Positions 1 through 8,579 of a stretch of 64,000 bases of DNA are shown here, piece after piece. The translations under genes were made by a program, and so were the position numbers. Position 1 is the stretch's first letter. Each line of letters starts with the position of its first letter. Origin of the DNA: Hanleya hanleyi. Lineage: Eukaryota; Mollusca; Polyplacophora; Lepidopleurida; Hanleyidae. Location of the stretch: contig JAVTVY010017460.1 of the NCBI GenBank assembly GCA_036873755.1, forward strand, positions 1-64,000, read 5' to 3'. The notes under the pieces were generated by a model. That model had not been told where the DNA came from. It saw nothing but the letters and a program-made list of their open reading frames with translations, and did no database searches.

Positions 1-376
1 CTGTGGGTATAGACGGGCTCTCCGTCATTGCATCACCAGTGGCATTCTCCTCCCCGGGTTCATCTTCACTGGGTCTGACCTTTCGCGGCTCCTCTTCAGT
101 AGGAAGTTGTCCCTCATGCCGTGGTGACGGACCATGAATCAAACGCTCATGCCGTTCTAACTGACTGGGTCGTTTGAAGAGTTGACCACAATCCTTACAT
201 TGTTCCGTCGCGTCCTCGTGGAATGAGCGTTCGTGGCGCAGTAAAGCATCTTCTCGATTAAATGACCGTGCGCAGGTTATGCAAGTATGTCGTGCACCGT
301 TGTGGGCGGAGGCTTCGTGGCGTCGTAAATTGTTTAGACGAGTAAATGACTTCTGGCAAGTTGTGCAAGTGAACAT
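1..376 (-). CDS. C2H2 zinc-finger protein, N-terminal part, runs off the window
   Basis: The frame is open from an ATG at 376-374 to the window edge. It encodes three C2H2 fingers: the first starts MFTCTTCQKSFTRL, the second contains CITCARSFNRED and the third CKDCGQLFKRPSQL. An acidic linker (EEEPRKVRPSEDEPGEE) follows and matches the linker of the neighbour at 541-1527. It should continue left into the same C-terminal domain as that neighbour, which cannot be checked here. The core promoter lies directly upstream (TATA at 423-429). The finger sequence is closer to copy d of element B (17913) than to its own neighbour, so these are mixed paralogues. Role inferred: DNA-binding protein of the element. 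Confidence 0.6.
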   Translation of the reverse strand, partial: MFTCTTCQKSFTRLNNLRRHEASAHNGARHTCITCARSFNREDALLRHERSFHEDATEQCKDCGQLFKRPSQLERHERLIHGPSPRHEGQLPTEEEPRKVRPSEDEPGEENATGDAMTESPSIPT

Positions 377-422
377 CTTGGTGGTGGACAGAGTGTCTCA
401 TGAAACGGCAAGGCCGCTTCCC

Positions 423-456
423 TTTTATAGCACACTTGCTGTTGGTCTATTTCTAG
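423..456 (-). promoter_or_regulatory. Core promoter of the gene at 1-376
   Basis: A TATAAAA box (minus strand, 423-429) lies about 47 bases before the ATG. The element at 447-456 (CTAGAAATAG on the minus strand) corresponds to the MEF2-like CTAAAAATAG of the other copies, with one mismatch. Confidence 0.5.
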
Positions 457-494
457 CACACTCAGTTCAACTACCTACCGGATGTAGGCTGTTT

Positions 495-560
495 CTAATC
501 GTCATCGGGCAGGCCAGGATACCGTTGAGGAAACATATCCTCAGATAGTTGTTTGCGCAT
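495..560 (-). pseudogene. 66-nt tail segment, MRKQL...DDD-stop
   Basis: An ATG-to-TAG frame of 22 codons reads MRKQLSEDMFPQRYPGLPDD plus one D. It overlaps the 3' end of the gene at 541-1527 in a different frame. The same 66-nt segment occurs at 3971-4036 and, diverged, at 60928-60993, where it is the end of a recognisable C-terminal module. Here it is best read as a leftover of that module after the upstream part was replaced. Confidence 0.45.
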
Positions 561-1527
561 TCTGAGTATCTTTCAGTGCATGGGTGAATACTTTCAGCCG
601 ATGGGGGTGGTGGGTCAGATTAACCACGAAGAACGTAACATTGGTGACCCTCTCCACTATCCATTTGGTGTTGGGACGCTGTTCATAGTCCCATTCCAAG
701 GGATCCACAGTGTCCAGTTGGGCCAGCATCGTCTCTAGCGACGCCCGATTGGTGATTGTGAAAAAATGGTCGTACACTGGGTTGATGGCACTGGAATAGA
801 AATAGCACAATTCGCGCGTCATCTTATGGCATAAGATGTAGCCAAATGCTACATTTAATGTGAAGGACGTAGGTTGGTCATTGAAGATGGCTTCCACGTA
901 GCTGCGTTGACGGGTGAGGTCGGTCAGTCGGAAATTGTACAAGTTCAATATAGGGCGATGACGGTGGAAGCAGTGTCGGATCATGGACCAATGGCGTCGA
1001 TATATCTCACTCACTGGATGATCTTCGGATAAGAGATCGCTGGGAACATCCACCGCATCTTCCAGAAAATGTTCGTTGTTGTCAGGCGTATGACTGAAAA
1101 CAGTAATGCTAGAAACCGGCTGGATATCTAGGCTCTTCTGAGCTGTGGGTATAGGCGGGCTCTCCGCGATCGCATCACCAGTGGCATTCTTCTCCCCGGG
1201 TTCATCTTCAGTGGATCTGTCCCTCCTGGGTGCCTCTTTAGTGGAAAGTTGTCTCTCATGCCATGGTGACGGACCATGAATCAAACGCTCATGCCGTTTT
1301 AACTGACTGGGTCGTCTGAAGAGTTGACCACATTCTTCGCATGGACGCTTGGGTGGCCCATGAATTGAACGTTCATGGCGCTGTAAATGATCTGGGCGCT
1401 GAAACGACAGTGCAGGCCTACATATCGTACAGCTATACCGGGCGGTTCCATCGTGCTTGGTAGCCTCATGGCGGCGCAAGTCATGCCGGCGAGTGAACGA
1501 TTTCGAGCACGTAGTACAAGTGAACAT
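541..1527 (-). CDS. C2H2 zinc-finger protein with a Polinton-polymerase-N-like domain, left arm copy
   Basis: An intact 328-residue frame starts at ATG 1527. Three C2H2 fingers occupy residues 4-85; the second has a longer inter-Cys-His loop than its paralogues (C-x2-C-x14-H). An acidic Ser/Glu-rich linker covers about 85-165, and a compact domain about 165-318 contains YRRHWSMIRHCF, LYNFRLTDL, FTLNVAFGYIL and EQRPNTKWIVERVTNVTFFV. I associate that motif series with the region in front of protein-primed B-family polymerases in Polinton-type elements of cnidarians and molluscs; this is memory, not a search. No polymerase motifs follow. It mirrors the gene at 3016-3990 across a palindrome centred near 2300 and keeps a four-residue stretch (HRHR region) lost in that copy. 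Confidence 0.6.
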   Translation of the reverse strand: MFTCTTCSKSFTRRHDLRRHEATKHDGTARYSCTICRPALSFQRPDHLQRHERSIHGPPKRPCEECGQLFRRPSQLKRHERLIHGPSPWHERQLSTKEAPRRDRSTEDEPGEKNATGDAIAESPPIPTAQKSLDIQPVSSITVFSHTPDNNEHFLEDAVDVPSDLLSEDHPVSEIYRRHWSMIRHCFHRHRPILNLYNFRLTDLTRQRSYVEAIFNDQPTSFTLNVAFGYILCHKMTRELCYFYSSAINPVYDHFFTITNRASLETMLAQLDTVDPLEWDYEQRPNTKWIVERVTNVTFFVVNLTHHPHRLKVFTHALKDTQNAQTTI

Positions 1528-1572
1528 CTTGGTGGTTGACAGAGTGTCTGATGAAACGGTCAGGCCGTTTCC

Positions 1573-1609
1573 TTTTTATAGCAAGCTAGCGCTGTTGATC
1601 TATTTTTAG
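1573..1609 (-). promoter_or_regulatory. Core promoter, left arm of element A
   Basis: TATAAAAA (minus strand, 1573-1580) lies about 46 bases before the ATG at 1527. A perfect MEF2-type motif CTAAAAATAG lies at 1600-1609. Both are mirrored at 2936-2970. Confidence 0.55.
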
Positions 1610-1722
1610 CACCATCAGTTCAACTTGGACGTCAGCGACAAGAACCCGGATGTAGGCGCGGACGTCATTGACAAGAGCTCGGATGTACAGGAACCCGGAT
1701 GTACCCGGATGTGAATGCGTCT

Positions 1723-1724
1723 GA

Positions 1725-1758
<34 letters not shown>

Positions 1759-2070
1759 CGTCTGTGTGTCTGTGTGCGTTTGTGCATGAGCCGAGTTCTA
1801 AGAGCCCCGGAGAGAGAACAACAACAACAACAAGGATGACACATGAGAGAGGACCAATACATATGGACACATGTTCATTCCTATATTTAAAGACTCTACC
1901 ACCACCGCACACCACCAACACCACCACCAACGCCACCAACGCCACCATCAACGCCACCAACGCCACCACCAACGCCACCAACGCCACCAACGCCACCACC
2001 AACGCCACCAACGCCACCACCGGGTGTTGACGGGCGTCAACGCCCGGTGGTGGTGGTGGTGGTGGTAACC
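1723..2070. repeat. Microsatellites of the left palindrome arm
   Basis: A (GT)n run at about 1726-1755 is followed by CCA/CCAACG-type trinucleotide repeats at about 1900-2065. They mirror the (CA)n and GGTGGTGGC repeats at 2514-2820. Between them lies TATATTTAAAG plus GAATGAACATGTGTCC-like sequence (about 1860-1900), which matches the ATPase core promoter of element C. Long frames through these repeats are not genes. Confidence 0.8.
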
Positions 2071-2203
2071 CCGGTGAGGCAGAGCTCCGAGAGCTCCGAG
2101 AGCTCCACGCCCGGTGGTGGTGGTGGGAACTCCCGTGTGGCAGAGCTCTTGGATCGGAGCTCTTGGAGCTCAACGCCTGTGGAGCTCAGATCTCGGAAGT
2201 GAC

Positions 2204-2388
2204 ATTTGCATACGACCTCTGTGAGGTCACTTCCGCTTCCGTTCACGTGACCGGAACTGACCTTTGACCCCGGCGCGCGCGGTGTAAAGGGTTCCACCGC
2301 GGTGGAACCCTTTGCGCGCCGGGGTCAAAGGTCAGTTCCGGTCACGTGAACGGTAGCGGAAGTGACCTCACAGAGGTCGTATGCAAAT
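2204..2388. promoter_or_regulatory. Bidirectional control block at the palindrome centre of element A
   Basis: The left half holds an octamer ATTTGCAT (2204-2211), ETS-type ACTTCCGCTTCCG, an E-box TCACGTGA (2243-2250) and a DR1 TGACCTTTGACCC (2258-2270). The right half repeats these in reverse: DR1 GGGTCAAAGGTCA (2322-2334), E-box (2342-2349), ETS sites and ATGCAAAT (2381-2388). The two halves meet in a perfect palindrome around CCACCGCGGTGG (2294-2305). The motif names are matches to known consensus sites; use of the sites is inferred. Confidence 0.6.
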
Positions 2389-2513
2389 GTCACTTCCGAG
2401 ATCTGAGCTCCACAGGCGTTGAGCTCCAAGAGCTCCGATCCAAGAGCTCTGCCACACGGGAGTTCCCACCACCACCACCGGGCGTGGAGCTCTCGGAGCT
2501 CTGCCACACCGGG

Positions 2514-2786
2514 GTTACCACCACCACCACCACCACCACCACCGGGTGGCGTTGGTGGCGATGGTGGTGGCGTTGGTGGCGTTGGTGGTGGCGTTCGTGG
2601 CGTTGGTGGTGGTGTTGGTGGTGGTGTTGGTGGTGTGCGGTGGTGGTAGAGTCTTTAAATATAGGAATGAACATGTGTCCATATGTATTGGTCCTCTCTC
2701 ATGTGTCATCCTTGTTGTTGTTGTTGTTCTCTCTCCGGGGCTCTTAGAACTCGGCTCATGCACACACGCACACAGACACACAGACG

Positions 2787-2820
<34 letters not shown>
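2514..2820. repeat. Microsatellites of the right palindrome arm
   Basis: GGTGGC/GGTGGT trinucleotide repeats at 2514-2648 and (CA)n at about 2788-2818 mirror the repeats of the left arm. A TTTAAATATAG motif at about 2653-2663 lies between them. Confidence 0.8.
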
Positions 2821-2935
2821 TCAGACGCATTCACATCCGGGTACATCCGGGTTCTTGTACATCCGAGCTCTTGTCAATGACGTCCGCGCCTACATCCGGG
2901 TTCTTGTCGCTGACGTCCAAGTTGAACTGATGGTG

Positions 2936-2970
2936 CTAAAAATAGACCAACAGCTAGCTTGCTATAAAAA
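2936..2970 (+). promoter_or_regulatory. Core promoter of the right-arm gene
   Basis: A MEF2-type CTAAAAATAG (2936-2945) is followed by TATAAAAA (2963-2970), 46 bases before the ATG at 3016. A start site near 2990-3000 would leave a leader of only about 20 bases. Confidence 0.55.
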
Positions 2971-3015
2971 GGAAACGGCCTGACCGTTTCATCAGACACT
3001 CTGTCAACCACCAAG

Positions 3016-3990
3016 ATGTTCACTTGTACTACGTGCTCGAAATCATTCACTCGCCGGCACGACTTGCGCCGCCATGAGGCTACCAAGCACGATGGAACCG
3101 CCCGGTATAGCTGTACGATATGTAGGCCTATACCGTCGTTTCAGCGCCCAGGTCATTTACAGCGCCATGAACGTTCAATTCATGGGCCATCCAAGCGTCC
3201 ATGCGAGGAATGTGGTCAACTCTTCAAACGACCCAGTCAGTTAAAACGGCATGAGCGTTTGATTCATGGTGCATCACCACGGCATGAGGGACAACTTTCC
3301 ACTAAAGAGGTACCCAGGAGGGACAGATCCGCTGAAGATGAACCCGGGGAGGAGAATGCCATTGGTGATGCGATCACGGAGAGCCCGCCTATACCCACAG
3401 CTCAGAAGAGCCTAGATATCCAACCGGTCCCTAGCATCACTGTTTCCAGTCATACGCCTGACAACAACGAACATTTTCTGGAAGATGCGGTGGATGTTCC
3501 CAGCGATCTCTTACCCGAAGACCATCCAGTGAGTGAGATGTATCGACGCCATATGTCCATGCTTCGACACTGCTTCCACCCTCGAGATATCTACAATTTC
3601 CGACTGACCGACCTCGCCCGTCTGCGCAGCTACGTGGAAGCCATCTTCAATGACCAACCTACGTCCTTCACATTAAATGTAGCATTTGGGTACATCTTAT
3701 GCCATAAGATGACGCGTGAATTGTGCTATTTCTATTCCAGTTCCATCAACCCAGTGTACGACCATCCTTTCACAATCACCAATCGGGCGTCGCTAGAGAC
3801 GATGCTGGCCCAACTGGACACTGTGGATCCCTTGGAATGGGCCTATGAACAGCGTCCCAACACCAAGTGGATAGTGGAGAGGGTCACCAATGTTACGTTC
3901 TTCGTGTTTAAACTGACCCACCACCCCCATCGGATGAAAGTATTCACCCATGCACTGATAGATACTCAGAATGCGCAAACAACTATCTGA
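3016..3990 (+). CDS. C2H2 zinc-finger protein with a Polinton-polymerase-N-like domain, right arm copy
   Basis: An intact 324-residue frame with the same architecture as 541-1527: three C2H2 fingers (residues 4-85), an acidic linker, and the YNFRLTDLARLRSYVEAIF / FTLNVAFGYIL / EQRPNTKWIVERVTNVTFFV domain. It differs from the left copy by point changes and by loss of four residues before YNFRL (HPRDIYNF here). The frame ends TQNAQTTI. The DNA at and beyond the stop encodes, in another frame, the MRKQL...DDD tail of a different protein, so the 3' end looks like a fusion junction. Two open mirror copies suggest recent duplication or gene conversion between the arms. Confidence 0.6.
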   Translation: MFTCTTCSKSFTRRHDLRRHEATKHDGTARYSCTICRPIPSFQRPGHLQRHERSIHGPSKRPCEECGQLFKRPSQLKRHERLIHGASPRHEGQLSTKEVPRRDRSAEDEPGEENAIGDAITESPPIPTAQKSLDIQPVPSITVSSHTPDNNEHFLEDAVDVPSDLLPEDHPVSEMYRRHMSMLRHCFHPRDIYNFRLTDLARLRSYVEAIFNDQPTSFTLNVAFGYILCHKMTRELCYFYSSSINPVYDHPFTITNRASLETMLAQLDTVDPLEWAYEQRPNTKWIVERVTNVTFFVFKLTHHPHRMKVFTHALIDTQNAQTTI

Positions 3991-4036
3991 GGATATGTTT
4001 CCTCAACGGTATCCTGGCCTGCCCGATGACGATTAG
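3971..4036 (+). pseudogene. 66-nt tail segment, right arm
   Basis: Mirror copy of 495-560: 22 codons from ATG to TAG, overlapping the end of the 3016-3990 gene in another frame. The mirrored similarity ends here. Confidence 0.45.
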
Positions 4037-4198
4037 AACAAACGCTTCAGAGCGAACATGGCCGAAGATGGAACTTTCTGAAATGGCGACTTCTGATTGG
4101 GCAAGAGTAGCCGAGAATACATCTAACGGACAGGAACGAATATGACAGATGCAAATGGTGGCCTCTGATTGGATAAGAATCTTCTTGAATTGCAAATA

Positions 4199-4251
4199 TA
4201 CCCAACGCGGCTCCCCCAGCGTGGGTATGATGTAACATTGGGGAGAATAAA
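4199..4251 (+). terminator. Conserved hairpin plus AATAAA, 3' end of the right-arm transcript
   Basis: TACCCAACGC pairs with GCGTGGGTA (4199-4227) around a GGCTCCCCCA-type loop. AATAAA follows at 4246-4251, then ACTATATG and an A run. The same arrangement occurs at 18613-18665 and, on the minus strand, at 60722-60774. The stem sequence changes while pairing is kept. Confidence 0.5.
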
Positions 4252-4264
4252 CTATATGAAAAAA

Positions 4265-4640
4265 AAAACTTCTTCTTGTTGTTGTTCTCTCATGTGTCAT
4301 CCTTATTGTTGTTGCTGTTGTTGTTCTCTCTCCGGTCTATATCATGGCGTTATGTTAGAGTGTTAAGGTGTTACGACGGGCGTCGACGGGCGTCACTGCA
4401 TTTCGAAGAATTAGTGACAATTCCATGGAATTGTTGTTCTCTCATGTGTCATCCTTGTTGTTGTTGTTGTTGTTCTCTCTCCGGTCTATATCATGGCGTC
4501 AAGGCGTTATGTAAGAGCGTTAAGGCGTAACTACGAGCGTTGACCGGCGTCACTGCATTTCGAAGAATTAGTGGCAATTCCATGGAATATCTAGAATATC
4601 AGAACTTCTGAGCTGTTTCACCAGGGCGTTGAAGCGTTGC
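4265..4640. repeat. GTTGTT runs and GCGTTAAGGCGTTA repeats
   Basis: Two tandem copies of a block of roughly 170 bases contain TCTCATGTGTCATCCTT, GTT repeats, CTCTCCGGTCTATATCATGGCGT, GGGCGTCACTGCATTTCGAA and ACAATTCCATGGAAT-type sequence. The reverse complement of the same block lies at 60480-60690 and partly at 61560-61735 in element C. Confidence 0.6.
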
Positions 4641-5340
4641 AATATGACACCTCATACGACGCATTCGGACCAAGAATGATCCCTCTCTCTACACCAAATA
4701 CCTTCCTTTCACTGCCCCAAAATGTCCACATGGCTACTACTCGTACTGATGACGTCATCATTGAAGTCACGGATGACGAGAACATCCCTTAAATCGGGGT
4801 CTACACCCTAAGAGCCACAACATGACACCTCACACGACGTATTCGGAGCAAGGATGGTCCCTCTCTACATCAAATACATGTACCTTCCTTCACTGCCCCA
4901 AAATGTCCACTTTACTTACTACAACCAACTGCGCATGCGCAGATTGACCCTATTTCTATCCCACATCCATGCCATCAGAGGCTCCCTTACATAGGCTTCA
5001 CATTGATACCTCACACGACCCATTCGACCGTGAATAGCCCATCTCAAACCCAAACACATCCACACACACACACCCAAAAATGCTTGCTTTCTATAAAACG
5101 GCCAAGCTGTGCATGCGCAGAATGACCCTATTTCTACCGCACATCCACGCCATCAGATGTCCCCTCACATCGGCTTCACATTGATACCTCACACGACCCA
5201 TTCGAACCGTGAATAGCCCATCTCTAACCCAAACACACCCACACACACCCCCAACAATGCCTGCTTTCTATACTACGGCCAGGCCGCGCTTGCGCAGAGT
5301 GTTGACAACATACGAACCATTAGTGTAGTCAAGTGCTCCG
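4640..5340. repeat. Subterminal repeats with NRF1-like and CRE motifs, inner block of A
   Basis: Diverged repeats of roughly 150-190 bases, recognisable by ACACCTCACACGACNCATTCG-like openings, CCCCAAAATG and a GCGCATGCGC-type palindrome (ACTGCGCATGCGCAG near 4930, variants near 5110 and 5290). TGACGTCA-type motifs also occur (near 4751). Related blocks lie at 18960-19440 in B and, reversed, at 59750-60470 in C. Confidence 0.65.
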
Positions 5341-5379
5341 GCTTGAGAGCTTCAAAATAAGACCTCATACGACACCATT

Positions 5380-6120
5380 TGACCACCAGGGACTCATCTA
5401 GACTCCAACACGTCCACCCAGTATGGATTTATACATACATTGGGCTTATACCCCAGTATATGGGTCTATATGGGGCTATAGACAGACCTCGAACTTTTTT
5501 CAAAAATTTCAACGATTCGTGCCGGGACACTTCCTATCATGTTTGTCTTGACGAGACTAAGAAAAAAAATCCAAACAACCATACCGCAAATGTACAGAAG
5601 TAAGTTTCCCAGTTGGACAAACATTGGTCTTATACGCCCAATATGGGACTATATGGGTGTATATGGGCTATAGACAGACCTTGAACTTTTTCAAAATTTC
5701 GCCGTTTCGTGCCGGGACTTCCTATCATGTTTGTCTTGACGAGAGTAAGAAAGCAAATCCAAACAACCATACCGCAAATGTATAGAAGTAGGTTTCCCGG
5801 TGGGACAAACATTGGTCCTATACCCCCAGTATGGGATTATATGGGTCTATATGGGGCTATATGGTACTTTTTCAAAAATTTCACCGTTTCATGCCAGGAC
5901 ACTTCCTATCACGTTTGTCTTGACGAGACTAAGAAAACAAATCCAAACAACCATACCGCAAATGTATAGATGTAGGTTTCCCAGTGGGACAAACAAATTC
6001 ACCGTTTCGTGCCGGGACACTTCCTATCATATTTGTCTTGACGGGACTAAGAAAACGAGACCCCACAACCTATACCGCAAATGTCGAGAAGTAGGTTTCC
6101 CAGGATGGCCCTATACCCCC
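5380..6120. repeat. ~180-bp tandem repeat, TATATGGGNCTATATGG type
   Basis: About four units contain GTATGGGACTATATGGG-like sequence, TTTTTCAAAAATTTCACCG, a TGTCTTGACGAGACTAAGA block and CCATACCGCAAATGT. Short frames through it are repeat translations, not genes. The same family lies at 19500-20150 in B. Confidence 0.7.
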
Positions 6121-6350
6121 CATACCCCATATAGGCATTTTCCCGTAATTTAGGATAAAGTCCGTGTTCCGTATTTTTTTCAGGAAAAATTTTACATACA
6201 CCCACCCTGGAGCTAGGGGGAGATAACTCTTATTGATAGGCAAGCCCCGCTAAGACCGGGGACCAATATTAGCCCCCATACCCCATATAGGCATTTTCCA
6301 GGATTTTTCGATAAAGTCCGTGTTCAGCGTTTTTTCAGGAAAAATTTTAC
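6120..6350. repeat. Short remnant of the ~154-bp terminal satellite
   Basis: Two partial units (AAAGTCCGTGTTC, CAGGAAAAATTTTACAT, CACCCACCC) of the satellite that fills the inverted ends of element B are present. Element A therefore keeps far fewer units than B. Confidence 0.6.
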
Positions 6351-6760
6351 ATGCACCCACCCATGCTTGAAATATACTTCACATTGATACCTCATACAAC
6401 TCCATCGGCCCATTAGGGGCTCCCCTAGATCTCAAAACGTATATTTCCATACACTTTTCCCACTGCGCATGCGCAGCATGACGTCAGTTTTACGTCCCAG
6501 CCATACCGTCGAATGCTCCCTCACCTATGCTTCACAATGATACCTCAATCAACCCCATCGACCCACAAGAGGCTCCCCTAGACCCCAAAACGTCTATTTG
6601 CATAGTCTCGGTCTACTGCGCATGCGCAGAATGACGTCAGTTCTACGTCACACCCAGCCCATCAGATGCCCCCTCATATAGGCTTCACTTTGATACCCCA
6701 TACGACTCCATCGACCCATTAGGGGCTCCCCTACCTCATACGACCCAATCGGACCTCTAG
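6350..6760. repeat. Subterminal repeats with paired NRF1-like and CRE motifs, outer block of A
   Basis: Two clear units carry ACTGCGCATGCGCAG followed within a few bases by ATGACGTCAG (6460-6486 and 6614-6640). The remaining sequence repeats CTTCACATTGATACCTCA, CCCATTAGGGGCTCCCC and CCCCAAAACGT. Confidence 0.7.
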
Positions 6761-6879
6761 AGACACTTCTAGGCCCCAAAACGTCTAACGGGGCCCATAC
6801 AAGGTCCAGTTTTCGACACTACATGACCGCATCCCGACAAAATGACCAGTTTTTGACACCGGACATGCCGCCATCTTGA

Positions 6880-7032
6880 ACCAGAAGACAGACGCCGCCA
6901 TCTTGGATATGTCCCATAATCACGGGGCAAAATACTCGCTTCTGATTGGCTGATGGCACCCTCCACAAATCCTCCACAAACTAGAGGTCAAACAGGGGTC
7001 AACTGACCTGTATTTCCCCTCTACCTACTACT
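6880..7032. repeat. Outermost right end of element A
   Basis: Two GCCGCCATCTTG motifs (YY1-like, about 6880-6906) are followed by CACAAACTAGAGGTCAAACA and the terminal CTACTACT. Similarity to the B ends is clear over the last ~70 bases. Confidence 0.6.
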
Positions 7033-8209
7033 TCCCATTTCATTATTGGGACCGATATTCCCAGTTTTCTATGAGTAATATATACAGTTTCAAGTTTGAC
7101 TGACTCTGTTGGTGCCATATCCTCCAACTGGGACTGGGAGTCCCAGGTGAACTCAATTATCCCTGAAATCATCAATTTCGGACTGGGAGTCCCAAGTGAA
7201 CTAAATTGTACCAGAAGTTAATATTTTGGGACTAGGATTCCCAAGCTGGGACTGGGAGTCCCAGAATTAACACTGTGATGTAGTTTACCAGAATCCAGTG
7301 ACTGTTTACTCATAAAATATTAATTTTCAACTTCTGGGACTGAACTATTCAAGCCGTATTTTCCTGGGAAGTTTTGTCAATTATTATTTGGCAAAATTCC
7401 TTCTGAAGAAGTACAGTTTCAGATTTATTGGGACTGAAAGTATCAAGTTATGGAAGTGAATAAATACCCATATCTTAGGGTGACAAGTTGTTCATACTTA
7501 TTCCTACATTAGTCGTTGAACTTTTCCGGGAATATCAGATCAGAATACCAGTTAACCTCGTCATATACCCATATACATGTTGCCTTTATGAATAAAACTG
7601 TTTGCTGTTTATTTGTTGAACTTTAAAACGGGACTTAACTTGCTCATTGAATAGAGATATCTTGAATAGTTAATGACCAAATGAATATCGACAGGACTTG
7701 ACTCATATGACGAATCACACAGTAGCGGGCGTCTCCGTGAAGAAATGCTACTAACGGATGGGAAATCCATATACCACTGGGAAAATTCACGCTACCATTT
7801 GAGTTCTGAGTTAGTGCTGGTGAAGAAGTACTGTAACTGAGAAATCGCATATTCGGTGGTGATATTGGATCGAAATCCGCTATAGAAGTAAGAATGGCCC
7901 GGACAGTATTTCAAAGCATGGCTATTCTTAGGAGGAGAATAGTCTTGGTACCTCACATGTGTCGTTTTAACACTGTCGTCTTGTGGAAGGGGGGTAATGC
8001 CACTGTCGAGGGAAACTACATATCTTTCAAAGGGTCGTTTTTACACTGCCGTCTTACAAGGGGGCATAATGGCCAAATCTCGTGCTCTCTTATATGGAGC
8101 ATGGACCGCGATTACTGCTGGATAGGCTAGCCATGCTTTGGATCACAGCGGGATAGGTCAGTTCCATGTAGGAATATGGCTGGATAGGTCAGTGCCGTTT
8201 GGGATTACT

Positions 8210-8435
8210 GCTGTATATTGCAGTCCGTTGCGAGATTACTTCTGGACAGGTCCATCGCTTGTGAGATTACTGCTGGATAGGCCAGTCTCGTGTAGAATTA
8301 CTGCTGGATAGGCCAGTCCCATGTGGGATTACTGCTGAACAGGCCATTCCGGTCTGGGATTACTGCTGGATAGGCCAGTCCCATGTGGGATTACTGCTGG
8401 ATAGGTCAGTCCCGTGTGGCATTACTGCTGGATAA
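8210..8435. repeat. ~31-bp tandem repeat
   Basis: About seven units of GGATTACTGCTGGATAGGCC plus AGTCCCATGT with point changes. Confidence 0.8.
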
Positions 8436-8579
8436 AGTCGAAATAGGAAAACATGAAACCAACTCCACCAAGTTTTATAATCATCCCATGAAAGGTTCAA
8501 CAAACTTTCTATGTACACAACTACATGTAAATTGCCAAAAAGTAATCATTAATGGAAACGTACAAAGTCTAAACTGTGA

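Larger units (their letters stand above)
495..4036. repeat. 3.5 kb palindrome (mirrored gene cassettes) of element A
   Basis: The sequence from about 2299 down to 495 is the reverse complement of 2300 to 4036, with small indels in the microsatellites (paired positions sum to about 4599 at the centre and 4531 at the outer ends). The arms stop matching immediately after the TAG of the 66-nt tail segment on both sides, so the arm boundary coincides with the gene cassette end. Confidence 0.85.
1..7032. mobile_element. Element A: right part of a Polinton-related element with mirrored zinc-finger genes
   Basis: The right end reads ...CCTACTACT at 7024-7032, and the last ~60 bases resemble the right end of element B (shared blocks AAACTAGAG, CAAACAGGGGTCA, CTACTACT). 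The left end is outside the window. Inside are a partial zinc-finger gene (1-376), a palindrome of about 3.5 kb (495-4036) with two mirrored zinc-finger genes, a hairpin plus AATAAA 3' end, and about 2.7 kb of subterminal repeats. The six bases after the end, TCCCAT (7033-7038), would be the target duplication, but the partner copy cannot be seen. Assignment to the Polinton group rests on similarity to element B and on the ATPase in element C. Confidence 0.7.

Noticed and set aside
1586..2983. Several open frames of 60-195 codons on both strands
   Set aside because: They run through GT, CA and CCA microsatellites of the palindrome, giving His-, Thr- or Val-Ala-Leu repeats. No gene features.
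4199..4227. Hairpin with GGCTCCCCCAGC loop considered as a tRNA fragment
   Set aside because: Only one stem-loop; no T or anticodon arm and no box A/B pair. The position before AATAAA fits a 3'-end structure.
5379..6153. Short frames with TSYHVCLDETKK
   Set aside because: Repeated identically in ~180-bp tandem units and shared with the subterminal repeats of B; repeat translation only.
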